A stretch of DNA of 64,000 bases, taken from Rhabdothermincola_A sp041688815 (GTDB lineage Bacteria > Actinomycetota > Acidimicrobiia > Acidimicrobiales > Acidimicrobilacustridaceae). The notes beneath the pieces are model-generated. The model was not told where the DNA came from. It made no database searches and was given only the letters and a program-made list of their open reading frames with translations. Shown piece after piece: positions 1 to 8,888 of this stretch (positions are counted from its first letter, which is position 1; every line of letters starts with the position of its first letter). A program made the position numbers and the translations under genes. The stretch is from contig JBDNHK010000057.1 of assembly GCA_041688815.1 (NCBI GenBank), positions 62,001 to 126,000 on the forward strand. The letters run 5' to 3'.

Positions 1-240
1 ATCGACGCGGCCTGCCAGCGCCTCGGGATCAGCGCCGACCGGGTGGCCAGCGTGCTCCACGCCACGGGCAACACGTCCTCGGCGTCGATCCCGCTGGCGC
101 TCGTCGACGCCCTCGACCGCGGTCGGGTCCGCGCCGGTGACCTGGTGCTGCTCGTGGGGTTCGGTGCCGGGATGAGCTGGGCCTCGGCGGTGCTGCGCTG
201 GCCCGAGGTCGGGCCCGACATCGGTGAGGGCGCACCATGA
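1..240 (+). CDS. fabH: 3-oxoacyl-ACP synthase III, C-terminal part (5' end outside window)
   Basis: The reading frame is open from base 1 to a TGA at 238-240 and gives the last 79 residues of a FabH-type condensing enzyme. The catalytic Asn region GNTSSASIPLAL and the terminal signature LLVGFGAGMSWASAVLRW are both visible. FabH starts fatty-acid synthesis by condensing acyl-CoA with malonyl-ACP in the cytoplasm. The stop overlaps the fabG start (ATGA), so the two are translationally coupled. Upstream genes, probably fabD, lie outside the window. Confidence 0.93.
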   Translation: MDAACQRLGISADRVASVLHATGNTSSASIPLALVDALDRGRVRAGDLVLLVGFGAGMSWASAVLRWPEVGPDIGEGAP

Positions 241-953
241 GCCGCGTCGTGCTGGTGACCGGCGGGAGCCGGGGGATCGGCCGGGCCTGCGCCCAGGCGT
301 TGAGCGACCAGGGGCACCAGGTGGCCATCACGTACCGGTCGACTCGTCCTGACGACCTCCCCGATTCGTGGCTCTGCCTCGAGTGCGACGTCACCGACAC
401 CACCCAGGTCGACGCCGCCTTCGCCCGGATCGAGGACGAATGGGGTCCCGTCGAGATCCTGGTGTCCAACGCCGGCGTCACCGCCGACATGCTGGTCCTG
501 CGCATGGACGAGGACGACTTCACCTCGGTCATCGACGCCAACCTGACCGGCGGCTTCCGCGTGGCCAAGCGGGCGGTGGCCAAGATGATGCGAGCCCGCT
601 TCGGGCGCATCGTGTTCGTCGGGTCCGTGGTCGGCAGCACCGGCCAGGCCGGACAGGCGAACTACGCGGCGTCGAAGGCCGGTCTGCTCGGACTGGCCCG
701 TTCGCTGGCCCGCGAGTTCGCTTCGCGTTCGATCACCGTCAACGTCGTGGCGCCGGGTCCGGTGGCCACCGACATGTTCGCGGCCGTGGCCGACGACACC
801 CGCGCCGCCATCGCCGACGCCGTCCCTCTGGGCCGGCTGGGCGAGCCCGACGAGGTGGCGGCGGCCGTCGCCTTCCTCACCTCCGATGCCGCCGGCTACA
901 TCACGGGCGCCCTGATCCCCGTCGACGGCGGCCTGGGCATGGGCGCGACGTGA
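237..953 (+). CDS. fabG: 3-oxoacyl-ACP reductase
   Basis: This 238-residue short-chain dehydrogenase reduces 3-oxoacyl-ACP to 3-hydroxyacyl-ACP with NADPH. The Rossmann glycine motif TGGSRGIG is at residues 8-15 and NAG at 78-80. The catalytic Ser130, Tyr143 and Lys147 (YAASK) are in place. The C-terminus ends in the usual ITGALIPVDGGLGMG. The start overlaps the fabH stop by four bases. Position between fabH and acpP makes the fatty-acid role much more likely than a generic SDR role. Confidence 0.93.
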   Translation: MSRVVLVTGGSRGIGRACAQALSDQGHQVAITYRSTRPDDLPDSWLCLECDVTDTTQVDAAFARIEDEWGPVEILVSNAGVTADMLVLRMDEDDFTSVIDANLTGGFRVAKRAVAKMMRARFGRIVFVGSVVGSTGQAGQANYAASKAGLLGLARSLAREFASRSITVNVVAPGPVATDMFAAVADDTRAAIADAVPLGRLGEPDEVAAAVAFLTSDAAGYITGALIPVDGGLGMGAT

Positions 954-1002
954 CCAGAGCACGCCAGCGCCGCGACCAACCGATTCCCATCCCCGGCCCG
1001 AC

Positions 1003-1008
1003 TACCGT
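1003..1008 (+). promoter_or_regulatory. Candidate -10 element upstream of acpP
   Basis: TACCGT fits the actinobacterial -10 pattern TANNNT. It would give a leader of about 20 bases carrying the AAGGAG ribosome site at 1024-1029 before the GTG at 1036. This is an internal promoter that could raise acyl carrier protein output above the rest of the operon. Confidence 0.4.
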
Positions 1009-1035
1009 CGTGCCGACCCCCACAAGGAGCAACCA

Positions 1036-1272
1036 GTGAGTGACGAAGCCTTCGAGCGGTTCCGCAAGTGCGCGGTGGACCTGCTCAACGTGACCCCCGA
1101 GCAGGTGACCATGGAAGCCAAGTTCGGCGACGATCTCGACGCCGACAGCCTCGACCTCGTGGAGTTGGTCATGGCCCTCGAGGAGGAGTTCGACGTCACC
1201 GTCGACGAGTCCGAGCTGGAAGGCATCGAGACGGTCGGTCAGGCCTACGAACTGATCACCTCCAAGAACTGA
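1036..1272 (+). CDS. acpP: Acyl carrier protein
   Basis: This 78-residue acidic protein carries growing acyl chains on a 4'-phosphopantetheine arm. The attachment Ser38 sits in DADSLDLVELVMALEEEF, the family signature. The GTG start is chosen because AAGGAG lies seven bases before it at 1024-1029. The stop codon overlaps the fabF start as TGATG. Length and helix pattern are normal for the family. Confidence 0.95.
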   Translation: MSDEAFERFRKCAVDLLNVTPEQVTMEAKFGDDLDADSLDLVELVMALEEEFDVTVDESELEGIETVGQAYELITSKN

Positions 1273-2453
1273 TGGCCGAGCGACGGGTCGCGATCACCGG
1301 CGTCGGTGTCGTGAGCCCCTGTGGCACCGGACGGGAAGCGTTCTGGGACGGCCTGCTCGGTGAGGCCCCGATCGGGCTACGACGCGTCACCGACTTCGAC
1401 CCGATGGTCGCCGCCTTCGACAACCCGAAGGAGGCCCGCCGCACCGACCGGTTCGCCCAGTTCGCCCTGGCCGCGGCGGTCGAGGCCCTCGCCCAGTCGG
1501 GTGAGTTGACCGCCGACCCCCTTCGGATCGGCACATGGATCGGTACCGGCATAGGCGGGCTCAACACCCTCGAAGAACAGGTGCTGGTGCACGAGCACAA
1601 AGGGGCCCGTCGGGTGAGCCCGTTCATGGTGCCCATGCTGATGGCCAACGCGGCGTCCGCGGCCGTGTCGATGCGCTACGGCTTCCAGGGCCCGTGCGAG
1701 AACACGTGCACCGCGTGCGCCGCCGGCACCCAGTCGATCGGCAACGCCTACCGGCTCATCTCCTACGACCGGTGCGACGCCGTGGTCACCGGCAGTGCCG
1801 AGGCCACGATGACCGAGACGTGCATCGCCGGATTCACCAACATGACGGCGATGTCGTCGAGCCTGATGTCTCGCCCGTTCGACCGCGACCGTGACGGCTT
1901 CGTGATGGCCGAAGGTGCCGGTGTGCTCGTCCTCGAAGAATGGGAGACCGCTCGAGCGCGGGGAGCCACGATCCTGGCCGAGGTACTCGGCGCTGCGTCC
2001 ACCGCCGATGCTCATCACATCACCGCCCCCTCACCGGGGGGTGCCGGCGCCATCGCCTGCATGGAGCTGGCCCTGGCCGACGCCGGTCTGCGGCCCGACC
2101 AGGTGGCCCAGATCAACGCCCATGGCACATCCACGCCGCTCAACGACGCCGCCGAAGCCGAGGCCATCGCCAAGATCTTCGGCGCCGACGGCCCCCCGGT
2201 CACCTCACTCAAGGGGATCACCGGCCACTCTCTCGGTGCGGCCGGTGCCCTCGAGGCGGTGGCCACCGTGCTGTCGATGCAGAAGGGGCTCATCCCACCG
2301 ACCGCCGGGTACGAGAACCCCGACCCCGACATGGCCCCCATCGACCTCGTGGTCGGCGAGGCCCGGCCGTGGACACCGGGGCCCACGCTGTCGAACAGCT
2401 TCGGGTTCGGTGGGCACAACGGCTGCATCGTGATCGGCCCACCACCGCTCTGA
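1272..2453 (+). CDS. fabF: 3-oxoacyl-ACP synthase II
   Basis: This 393-residue condensing enzyme elongates acyl-ACP with malonyl-ACP. The nucleophile is Cys149 in TACAAGTQSIG. The two catalytic histidines lie in NAHGTSTPLND and KGITGHSLGAAGALE, and the C-terminal NSFGFGGHNG loop is intact. ATG at 1272 shares one base with the acpP stop, so acpP and fabF are coupled. It is the last gene of the fab operon here and faces fabZ tail to tail 26 bases away. Confidence 0.95.
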   Translation: MAERRVAITGVGVVSPCGTGREAFWDGLLGEAPIGLRRVTDFDPMVAAFDNPKEARRTDRFAQFALAAAVEALAQSGELTADPLRIGTWIGTGIGGLNTLEEQVLVHEHKGARRVSPFMVPMLMANAASAAVSMRYGFQGPCENTCTACAAGTQSIGNAYRLISYDRCDAVVTGSAEATMTETCIAGFTNMTAMSSSLMSRPFDRDRDGFVMAEGAGVLVLEEWETARARGATILAEVLGAASTADAHHITAPSPGGAGAIACMELALADAGLRPDQVAQINAHGTSTPLNDAAEAEAIAKIFGADGPPVTSLKGITGHSLGAAGALEAVATVLSMQKGLIPPTAGYENPDPDMAPIDLVVGEARPWTPGPTLSNSFGFGGHNGCIVIGPPPL

Positions 2454-2479
2454 GACGGTCGCGCTCGCCTACGATCCGG

Positions 2480-2898
2480 TCAGGCGAACACGAACAGCAG
2501 GTCGGCCTCGCAGGCGGTCTCGCCGCCGACGCGGGCCCATCCGTGGCCCTTCCCGGCCCGAGCCGACATCCGGCCGAGCTCGATCTCGAGGCTGAGCACG
2601 TCGCCGGGTCCGACCTGGCGGCGGAACCGGGCCTTGTCGACCCCACCGAAGAGGGGGAGCTTGCCCGCGTAGGCCGGATCGGACAGCACGGCGTAGGCCC
2701 CGAGCTGGGCGATCGACTCGAGCATCAGCACACCGGGGAGCGTGGGGCGGCCCGGGAAGTGCCCCGCGAAGAACGCCTCGGCACCGGTGAGGCTCCACCG
2801 GCCACGGGCTGACACCCCCACGGTCAACTCGCTGACCTCATCGAGCAGCAGGAACGGAGGCCGATGGGGCAGGACGTCGGCTGGGGCCGCGAGCCCGC

Positions 2899-2902
<4 letters not shown>
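2480..2902 (-). CDS. fabZ: FabZ-type 3-hydroxyacyl-ACP dehydratase
   Basis: This is a 140-residue single hotdog-fold protein. LPHRPPFLLLDEV near the N-terminus and GHFPGRPTLPGVLMLESIAQLGAY in the middle match FabZ, including the catalytic His and Glu. It would dehydrate 3-hydroxyacyl-ACP to enoyl-ACP, completing the cycle of the convergent fab operon. The GTG start overlaps the stop of the upstream peroxiredoxin gene as GTGA, so the two share a transcript. The overall similarity to FabZ is clear, but another acyl-ACP or acyl-CoA dehydratase is possible. Confidence 0.82.
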
Positions 2903-3366
<464 letters not shown>

Positions 3367-3406
3367 GGGCGTCGAATCCTAGTGGTCACCGAGGACCCGT
3401 GGACGC

Positions 3407-3440
3407 GGTTGGGGGAGCGTCCGTCGACGCTCCCCCGACC
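3407..3440 (-). terminator. GC-rich stem-loop downstream of hup
   Basis: Bases 3411-3421 and 3426-3436 form a perfect 11-bp stem with a 4-base loop. It extends to 15 bp with one wobble pair down to 3407 and 3440. It lies about 35 bases after the hup stop. There is no T-tract, as is common for high-GC terminators. A smaller stem at 3453-3471 precedes it. Confidence 0.55.
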
Positions 3441-3475
3441 CACGGCTGATCCGGCGGCCACAGGGGCCGCCGGGG

Positions 3476-3763
3476 TCACATCTTGACGGCTTTGGCGGTG
3501 GCCTTCAGCTTGGAGCCGGCGGTGACCTTCGCGGCCCGGCTGGCCGGCACCTGGATGGTGGCGCCGGTCTGCGGGTTGCGACCCGTACGAGCGGAGCGGG
3601 TGGTCTGCTCGAAGCTCAAGAACCCGGGGAGGGTGAGCTTCTCGGCCCCCTTGGCGACCACCTCGTTGGCGATCTCCTCGAAGGCCTTGAGGGTCTTCTC
3701 GACGTCGACCTTCGAAACCTCGGTGCGCTCGGCGATGTGGGCGATGAGCTCGGACTTGGTCAT
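3476..3763 (-). CDS. hup: HU family DNA-binding protein
   Basis: This 95-residue nucleoid protein begins MTKSELIAHIAE and contains the HU signature around GFLSFEQTTRSARTGRNPQTG, with the DNA-inserting arm ending at IQVPASRAAKVTAGSKLK. It lacks the long Lys/Ala tail of mycobacterial HupB. The ATG at 3763 is preferred over an upstream ATG because a perfect AGGAGG lies five bases before it (3769-3774). It bends and compacts DNA as a dimer. Confidence 0.93.
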   Translation of the reverse strand: MTKSELIAHIAERTEVSKVDVEKTLKAFEEIANEVVAKGAEKLTLPGFLSFEQTTRSARTGRNPQTGATIQVPASRAAKVTAGSKLKATAKAVKM

Positions 3764-4031
3764 TGGATCCTCCTGTTGGCCCGGTGCGAACACGAGGTGT
3801 CGACACCGGGCGGGCGGTTCGGGCGACGGATGAGGCCACCCGCGTTCCCGACAGCATGGCGGCTGACGGCCCCCATTTGGTGGATTTCAGGGCACCGGGG
3901 TCCCGGGCCCGGTGTCGTTCACCATGTGCACGGAGGCCTGGTGGAAGTAAGCGAGCATGTGGGCCTCGTCGTCGGCGTCGATCTTGCCGGCCTCCGCGAC
4001 CACCGCCGCCGGCCCCAGACAGCCGGTTGGC

Positions 4032-4037
4032 TACCCT
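4032..4037 (+). promoter_or_regulatory. Candidate -10 (TACCCT), leaderless acyl-CoA dehydrogenase
   Basis: TACCCT ends six bases before the GTG at 4044. This spacing places the transcription start at or next to the start codon, and it supports that start over upstream ATGs. Confidence 0.5.
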
Positions 4038-4043
4038 CCCCTC

Positions 4044-5192
4044 GTGCTGTCGTTCGAGTTCACCGAGGAGCAGGAGCAGTTCCGCACGGTCGTCCGCGAC
4101 TTCGCCGAGAGCGAGATCGCCCCTCATGCGGAGGAGTGGGATCGCGACCACACCTTCCCCGTCGACACCGTGCTGGCCATGGGCGAACTGGGGCTCTTCG
4201 GCCTGCCCTTCCCGTCTCGACACGGTGGCGGTGACGCTGACCTGACGACGCTGTGCGTGGCCATCGAGGAGATCGCCCGGGTCGACCAGTCCCTCGCCAT
4301 CACCCTCGAAGCGGGCGTCGGGCTCGGAGCCAACCCGATCTTCCGGTACGGCACCGAAGTGCAGAAGCAGCAGTGGCTCCCCGATCTCTGCGCCGGACGC
4401 GCCCTCGGTGGTTTCGGGCTGACCGAGCCCGATGCCGGTTCCGACGCCGGTGGCACCCGCACCAGCGCCCGCCTCGACGACGCCACGGACGAATGGGTGA
4501 TCAACGGCGAGAAGGCCTTCATCACCAACTCCGGAACCGCCATCACCTCGCTGGTCACCGTGACCGCCCTCACCGCTCCCGGGGAGATCAGCGCCATCGT
4601 GGTGCCGGCGGGCACACCGGGCTTCGAGGTGCAACCTCCCTACCGCAAGATGGGATGGCACGCCTCCGACACCCACGGTCTCACCTTCACCGACTGCCGG
4701 GTGCCCGCCGCCAACCTGCTGGGTGAGCGGGGCAGGGGGTTTCGCCAGTTCCTCGAGATCCTCGACGAGGGTCGGGTGGCCATCGCCGCCCTCGCCACCG
4801 GGGTGGTGCAGGCCTGCCTCGAGCACGCCACCGCCTACGCCACACAGCGTCACGCCTTCGGCCGCCCCATCGGCGCCAACCAGGGCATCGCCTTCCAGTG
4901 CTCCGACCTGGCCGTGCTGGCCGACACCGCCCGCCTCCTCACCTACCGGGCGGCGTGGTTGCGCGACACCGGGCGGCCCTTCGGCCGCGAAGCGGCCATC
5001 GCCAAGCTTCAATCGACCGAGGCGGCCGTCACCGCCACCCGCATCGCCACCCAGGTCTTCGGCGGCTACGGCTTCATCGACGAGACCCCGGTCGCCCGGT
5101 TCTACCGCGACGCCAAGATCCTCGAGATCGGCGAAGGCACGAGCGAGATCCAGCGCCTGGTCATCGCCCGCAGCCTCGGGCTGCCCTGTTGA
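4044..5192 (+). CDS. Acyl-CoA dehydrogenase
   Basis: This 382-residue flavoenzyme has all three ACAD domains: the N-terminal helices from FTEEQEQFRTVVRDFAE, the beta domain with FGLTEPDAGSDAGG and WVINGEKAFITNSG, and the C-terminal helices ending QVFGGYGFIDETPVARFYRDAKILEIGEGTSEIQ. The conserved Glu in EGTSEIQ is the expected base for short/medium-chain enzymes. It would oxidise acyl-CoA to enoyl-CoA in fatty-acid or branched-chain amino-acid breakdown. Substrate cannot be read from sequence. It is a single-gene unit with its own promoter. Confidence 0.92.
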   Translation: MLSFEFTEEQEQFRTVVRDFAESEIAPHAEEWDRDHTFPVDTVLAMGELGLFGLPFPSRHGGGDADLTTLCVAIEEIARVDQSLAITLEAGVGLGANPIFRYGTEVQKQQWLPDLCAGRALGGFGLTEPDAGSDAGGTRTSARLDDATDEWVINGEKAFITNSGTAITSLVTVTALTAPGEISAIVVPAGTPGFEVQPPYRKMGWHASDTHGLTFTDCRVPAANLLGERGRGFRQFLEILDEGRVAIAALATGVVQACLEHATAYATQRHAFGRPIGANQGIAFQCSDLAVLADTARLLTYRAAWLRDTGRPFGREAAIAKLQSTEAAVTATRIATQVFGGYGFIDETPVARFYRDAKILEIGEGTSEIQRLVIARSLGLPC

Positions 5193-5194
5193 CG

Positions 5195-5211
5195 GCGGCG
5201 CAGAGCGCCGC
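5195..5211. terminator. Stem-loop between convergent genes
   Basis: GCGGCGC (5195-5201) and GCGCCGC (5205-5211) form a 7-bp stem with a 3-base loop. It lies between the acyl-CoA dehydrogenase stop and the trpA stop, where a two-way terminator is expected. There is no T-run. Confidence 0.4.
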
Positions 5212-5229
5212 ATGTGCGGCTCGGTCGGC

Positions 5230-6063
5230 TCAGCCGGCGTCGAGGGCAGCTCGGATCTCGGCGATGAAGGCACCGGCCCCGAGAGGGCCCTCACCTTCGA
5301 GGACCCGGCGCATCAACGCCGACCCGATGACCACCCCGTCGGCCACCTGGCTGATCTCGACGGCCTGGGCGGCGTTCGACACACCGACGCCGACCAGCAC
5401 CGGCTTGTCGGTCACCGCCTTGACCCGTGCGGCGATGGTGAGCGACGACGACGCCAGCGAGTCGCGTTCGCCGGTGACGCCCAACAGGCCCACGGCGTAG
5501 ACGAACCCGCGGGCCCGGGCCACGATCCGCGGCAGGCGGTCGTCGGGGGCCGTCGGCGCGGCCAGCATCACCGTCTCCACGTCGGCGGCATCGGCGGCGA
5601 CGGCCCACGGACCGACCTCGTCGAGGGGCAGGTCGGGCAGGATCGCCCCGCTCACCCCGGCGGCGGCCAGCGACGACGCGAACCGCTGGTGCCCGGCGTG
5701 GAAGGCGACGTTGTAGTACGTCATCACGACCAGGGGAACCCCGGCGTCGATCCCCCGCAGCCGGTCGAGGATCGTGACCGGCGTGGCGCCGCCGGCCAGC
5801 GCCTGCTCGCTGGCGGCCTGGATCACCGGACCGTCCATCACCGGATCGGAGAAGGGGACACCGATCTCGATGGCGTCGGCCCCGGCGTCGGCCACCGCCC
5901 TCACGATGTCGACCCACTCGTCACCGAGGCCGCCGGTGACATAGGGAACGAGCAGCTTGCGGCCCCGGTCGCGACCAGCCCGCAGCGCCGTCTCGAGCTC
6001 TCCGTGGTGCCCGGGGGCGGGGGGGATGGCGAGGCCCTCGTCGAGGGCACCGGAAGGGGTCAA
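5230..6063 (-). CDS. trpA: Tryptophan synthase alpha chain
   Basis: This is a 277-residue TIM-barrel protein. It cleaves indole-3-glycerol phosphate to indole, which is channelled to TrpB. Visible signatures are LLVPYVTGG, the catalytic region DAIEIGVPFSDPVMDGPVIQ and the phosphate-binding loop VGVGVSNAAQAVEISQVADGVVIGSALM. The start is a TTG overlapping the trpB stop (TTGA). Order trpB-trpA is standard. Confidence 0.93.
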   Translation of the reverse strand: MTPSGALDEGLAIPPAPGHHGELETALRAGRDRGRKLLVPYVTGGLGDEWVDIVRAVADAGADAIEIGVPFSDPVMDGPVIQAASEQALAGGATPVTILDRLRGIDAGVPLVVMTYYNVAFHAGHQRFASSLAAAGVSGAILPDLPLDEVGPWAVAADAADVETVMLAAPTAPDDRLPRIVARARGFVYAVGLLGVTGERDSLASSSLTIAARVKAVTDKPVLVGVGVSNAAQAVEISQVADGVVIGSALMRRVLEGEGPLGAGAFIAEIRAALDAG

Positions 6064-7217
6064 CCCAGGATCTCCATCATCTGGCCGACGTCCTTGTCAC
6101 CGCGCCCCGACAGGTTGAGCAACACGGTCTTCCCGGCCAGCTCCGCCCGGTCACGGCTGATCCAGGCCAGGGCGTGCGCCGGCTCGAGGGCGGGGATGAT
6201 GCCCTCGGTGCGGCTCAGGAGCTGGAAGGCGTCGATCACCTCGGCGTCGGTGACCTGCTCGTAGCGGGCCCGACCGACCGACGACAGGAACGAGTGCTCC
6301 GGCCCGACACCGGGGTAGTCGAGTCCGGCGGAGATCGAGTGCGCTTCCTGCACCTGCCCGAACTCGTCCTGCATCAGGTAGCTCCTCATGCCGTGGACGA
6401 CCCCGGGCACCCCCCGCCCGACGGCGGCGCCACCGGCGGGCTCGACCCCCACCAGCTCGGCGTCGGTGTCGGCGAAGCCGGCGAAGATGCCGATGGCATT
6501 CGAGCCACCACCGACGCACGCGGCCACGACGTCGGGCACCCCGCCGTCGAGGAGGGCGGCGCACTGGGCCCGGGCCTCGGTGCCGATGACGGTGTGGAAC
6601 TCGCGGACCATCCACGGGTAGGGGTGCGGGCCCATGACCGACCCGAGGCAGTAGTGGGTGGACTCGACCGTGGCCACCCAGTCGCGCATGGCCTCGTTGA
6701 CCGCGTCCTTCAGGGTGCGGCTCCCCGACAGGGCCGGCACGACCTCGGCGCCGAGCAGGTGCATGCGAAAGACGTTCAGGGCCTGGCGTTCCATGTCGAC
6801 CTCGCCCATGTAGACCATGCACTCCATGCCGAACAGCGCAGCCACGGTGGCCGTGGCCACCCCGTGCTGACCGGCCCCCGTCTCGGCCACGAGACGCTTC
6901 TTGCCCATGCGGCGAGCGAGGAGGGCCTGGCCGAGGACGTTGTTGATCTTGTGGCTGCCGGTGTGGTTGAGGTCCTCGCGCTTGAGCAGCACGCGCACGC
7001 CCAGATCCTCGGACAGGCGGTGACACTCGGTCAGCGGCGAGGGACGACCGGCGTAGTCGGCGAGGAAACCGTCGAGCTCGTCGCGGAAGGTCGGATCGCC
7101 CCATGCCGAGCGGAACGCCCGCTCGAGGTCCTCACACGCCGGGACGAGCGTCTCGGGCACGAAACGGCCACCGAACTCGCCGAATCGGCCACTGGCGGAG
7201 GGCTCGGACAGGGCCAT
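6060..7217 (-). CDS. trpB: Tryptophan synthase beta chain (TrpB1 type)
   Basis: This 385-residue PLP enzyme joins indole and serine to make tryptophan. The PLP lysine is Lys90 in LNHTGSHKINNVLGQ. The phosphate-binding GGGSNAIGIF and the catalytic ETGAGQHGVATA segments are intact. The ATG at 7217 is chosen because the protein then begins MALSEPSASGRFGEFGGRFVPE, like other TrpB1 proteins; upstream codons read poorly. A TACCCT at 7265-7270 could be the promoter of trpBA. This intact copy probably supplies the cell's activity, since the trpB2-type gene nearby is broken. Confidence 0.94.
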   Translation of the reverse strand: MALSEPSASGRFGEFGGRFVPETLVPACEDLERAFRSAWGDPTFRDELDGFLADYAGRPSPLTECHRLSEDLGVRVLLKREDLNHTGSHKINNVLGQALLARRMGKKRLVAETGAGQHGVATATVAALFGMECMVYMGEVDMERQALNVFRMHLLGAEVVPALSGSRTLKDAVNEAMRDWVATVESTHYCLGSVMGPHPYPWMVREFHTVIGTEARAQCAALLDGGVPDVVAACVGGGSNAIGIFAGFADTDAELVGVEPAGGAAVGRGVPGVVHGMRSYLMQDEFGQVQEAHSISAGLDYPGVGPEHSFLSSVGRARYEQVTDAEVIDAFQLLSRTEGIIPALEPAHALAWISRDRAELAGKTVLLNLSGRGDKDVGQMMEILG

Positions 7218-7328
7218 GGGATGCACCTCGATGGTGGGCGACGACGAAACGGATGAGGGAAAGGAGGGTACGTCGCCCGGGACGGGAGCGAGAACTCGGA
7301 AAGGGAGGTCCATGAGCTCGGCGCCCGC

Positions 7329-8033
7329 TCAGCGGCGGTCGTCGAACAACGGCACCACGTCGGCTTCGAAGCCTTCATCGTCGAAGCCGTCGACGCCGTC
7401 GTCGTCGAACGGCTCAGGGCCGGCAGGCTCGTTCGCCGCGTCGCGGGCCAGAGCGATGAAGCGACGGACCTTGGTCACGTCCTTGCGTCCGGGTGCGGAC
7501 TCCACGCCGCTGGCCACGTCGACCCCCCAAGGTCGCACGGTTCGCACCGCGTCCTGCACGTTGTCGGGGCTCAGACCACCGGCCAGCACCACCTGACGGC
7601 GCCGGGGAAGGTCGCCGACGAGCGACCAGTCGAATGTATGCCCCGAACCGGGCGTGGCCGCGTCGAGCAGGACGGCGTCGACCTCATAGTCGTCGACCCG
7701 GTCGACACGGCCATCGCCGGCGGCGAAGGCCTGCACCACGAAGGGCACCCGGGCCCGGATCCAGGCCGCCTCCCCCGGCGACTCGCGGCCGTGCAGCTGC
7801 ACTCCACGGAGCCCGGTGGCGTCGACCACCTCGACGATCGTCTGGGCCGATTCGTCACGGAAGACTCCGACGGTGAGCACGTCCTCAGGGAGCTGGCGGA
7901 CCATGTCCCGCACGTCGTCGGGGCGGACCTGACGCACCGACGACGCCAGGACGAACCCGACGGCATCGGCGCCCATGGCCACGGCCATGAGCGCATCGGA
8001 CGAGTTGGTGATGCCACAGATCTTCACGAACAC
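7329..8033 (-). CDS. trpF: Phosphoribosylanthranilate isomerase with acidic C-terminal tail
   Basis: TrpF converts N-(5-phosphoribosyl)anthranilate to its ribulose isomer, the third pathway step. KICGIT with the catalytic Cys opens the protein, and the catalytic Asp lies in VLLDAATPGSGHTFDW. The GTG at 8033 gives the family's usual FVKICGIT N-terminus and is seven bases from a TACCGT -10; a GTG at 8042 would overlap that hexamer. The protein is 234 residues. The last 30 or so residues are very rich in Asp and Glu and are not part of the TIM barrel. Confidence 0.92.
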   Translation of the reverse strand: MFVKICGITNSSDALMAVAMGADAVGFVLASSVRQVRPDDVRDMVRQLPEDVLTVGVFRDESAQTIVEVVDATGLRGVQLHGRESPGEAAWIRARVPFVVQAFAAGDGRVDRVDDYEVDAVLLDAATPGSGHTFDWSLVGDLPRRRQVVLAGGLSPDNVQDAVRTVRPWGVDVASGVESAPGRKDVTKVRRFIALARDAANEPAGPEPFDDDGVDGFDDEGFEADVVPLFDDRR

Positions 8034-8040
8034 CGTCGCC

Positions 8041-8046
8041 ACGGTA
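8041..8046 (-). promoter_or_regulatory. Candidate -10 (TACCGT), leaderless trpF
   Basis: TACCGT on the minus strand lies seven bases before the GTG at 8033. It would produce a leaderless trpF transcript and favours that start codon. Confidence 0.45.
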
Positions 8047-8078
8047 CCGCCGGGGTGAAGATGCCCCCAGGGTGTTTC

Positions 8079-8798
8079 TCAGCCGTCGATCAGGCGACCG
8101 TTGAGGTAGTCGTCGTAGGCGGCGAGGTCGAGGTGGCCGTGGCCGCAGTAGTTGAAGAGAATGACCTTCTCCTCGCCCGTCTCCTTGGCGGCGAGGGCCT
8201 CGTCGATCACCACCCGGATGCCATGGGCGGCTTCGGGGGCGGGCACCTTGCCCTCGGCGTTGGCGAACTGGATGGCGACCTCGAAGACCTTGCTCTGCGG
8301 CAGGGCCACTGCCTCGATCCGACCGTCCTTCACCAACTTCGACACGACGGGCGAGTCGCCGTGGTGGCGCAGACCACCGGCGTGGATCGGCGGGGGCATG
8401 AAGTCGTGGCCGAGGGTGTACATGGGCATGAGCGGGGTCATGCCGGCGGAGTCGCCGAAGTCGTACTCGAAGCGGCCGGCGGTGAGGGTGGGGCACGACT
8501 CGGGCTCGACGGCGCCGATCCGCACTGCCCGGCACCGGTCTCGGTGGTGAGCCGCTTGATGCCTTCCTTCTTGTTGTAAAAGGCCTGCGGCACCGCAATG
8601 TTGGGCTTTTGCGGGCCCGCGGGCGACACCGACTCGTCCTCGAAGTAGATGCGCGCCGGCGTGCCGAGCGCGGCCTCGAGCCGGGTGGCGCGAACCAACG
8701 GCGTGGGCCGCCACAACTCGAGGATGTCGAGCACCTCGCCGGGGATGTCGATCCAGGGCGCCGGGCAGCTGGGCATCGGGCAGGATGAATCGTGTCAT
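8079..8798 (-). pseudogene. trpB2: Broken trpB2-type tryptophan synthase beta homologue
   Basis: Three pieces of a TrpB2-type PLP enzyme follow each other in different frames. The first twelve or so residues (MTRFILPDAQLP) are followed, one base out of frame, by a piece near 8760-8520 with WIDIPGEVLD, RPTPLVRATRLEAALG and KKEGIKRLTTETGAGQ. A third piece back in the first frame (8517-8079) has EPESCPTLTAGRFEYDFGDSAG through FNYCGHGHLDLAAYDDYL. From memory of the family, about 45 residues are missing at the first junction and about 150 at the second, including the glycine-rich PLP phosphate loop. A GAGGAG ribosome site still precedes the ATG. The enzyme cannot be functional as read. Real decay and misassembly are both possible. 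Confidence 0.82.
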
Positions 8799-8888
8799 CG
8801 AACGCTCCTCGTCGGGCCGGCGTGGGCGGAGTGTAAGACGTGCTCTCGGTCCCCGACCGGCCGAATGACCCGCAGACGCAAGGCCCTC

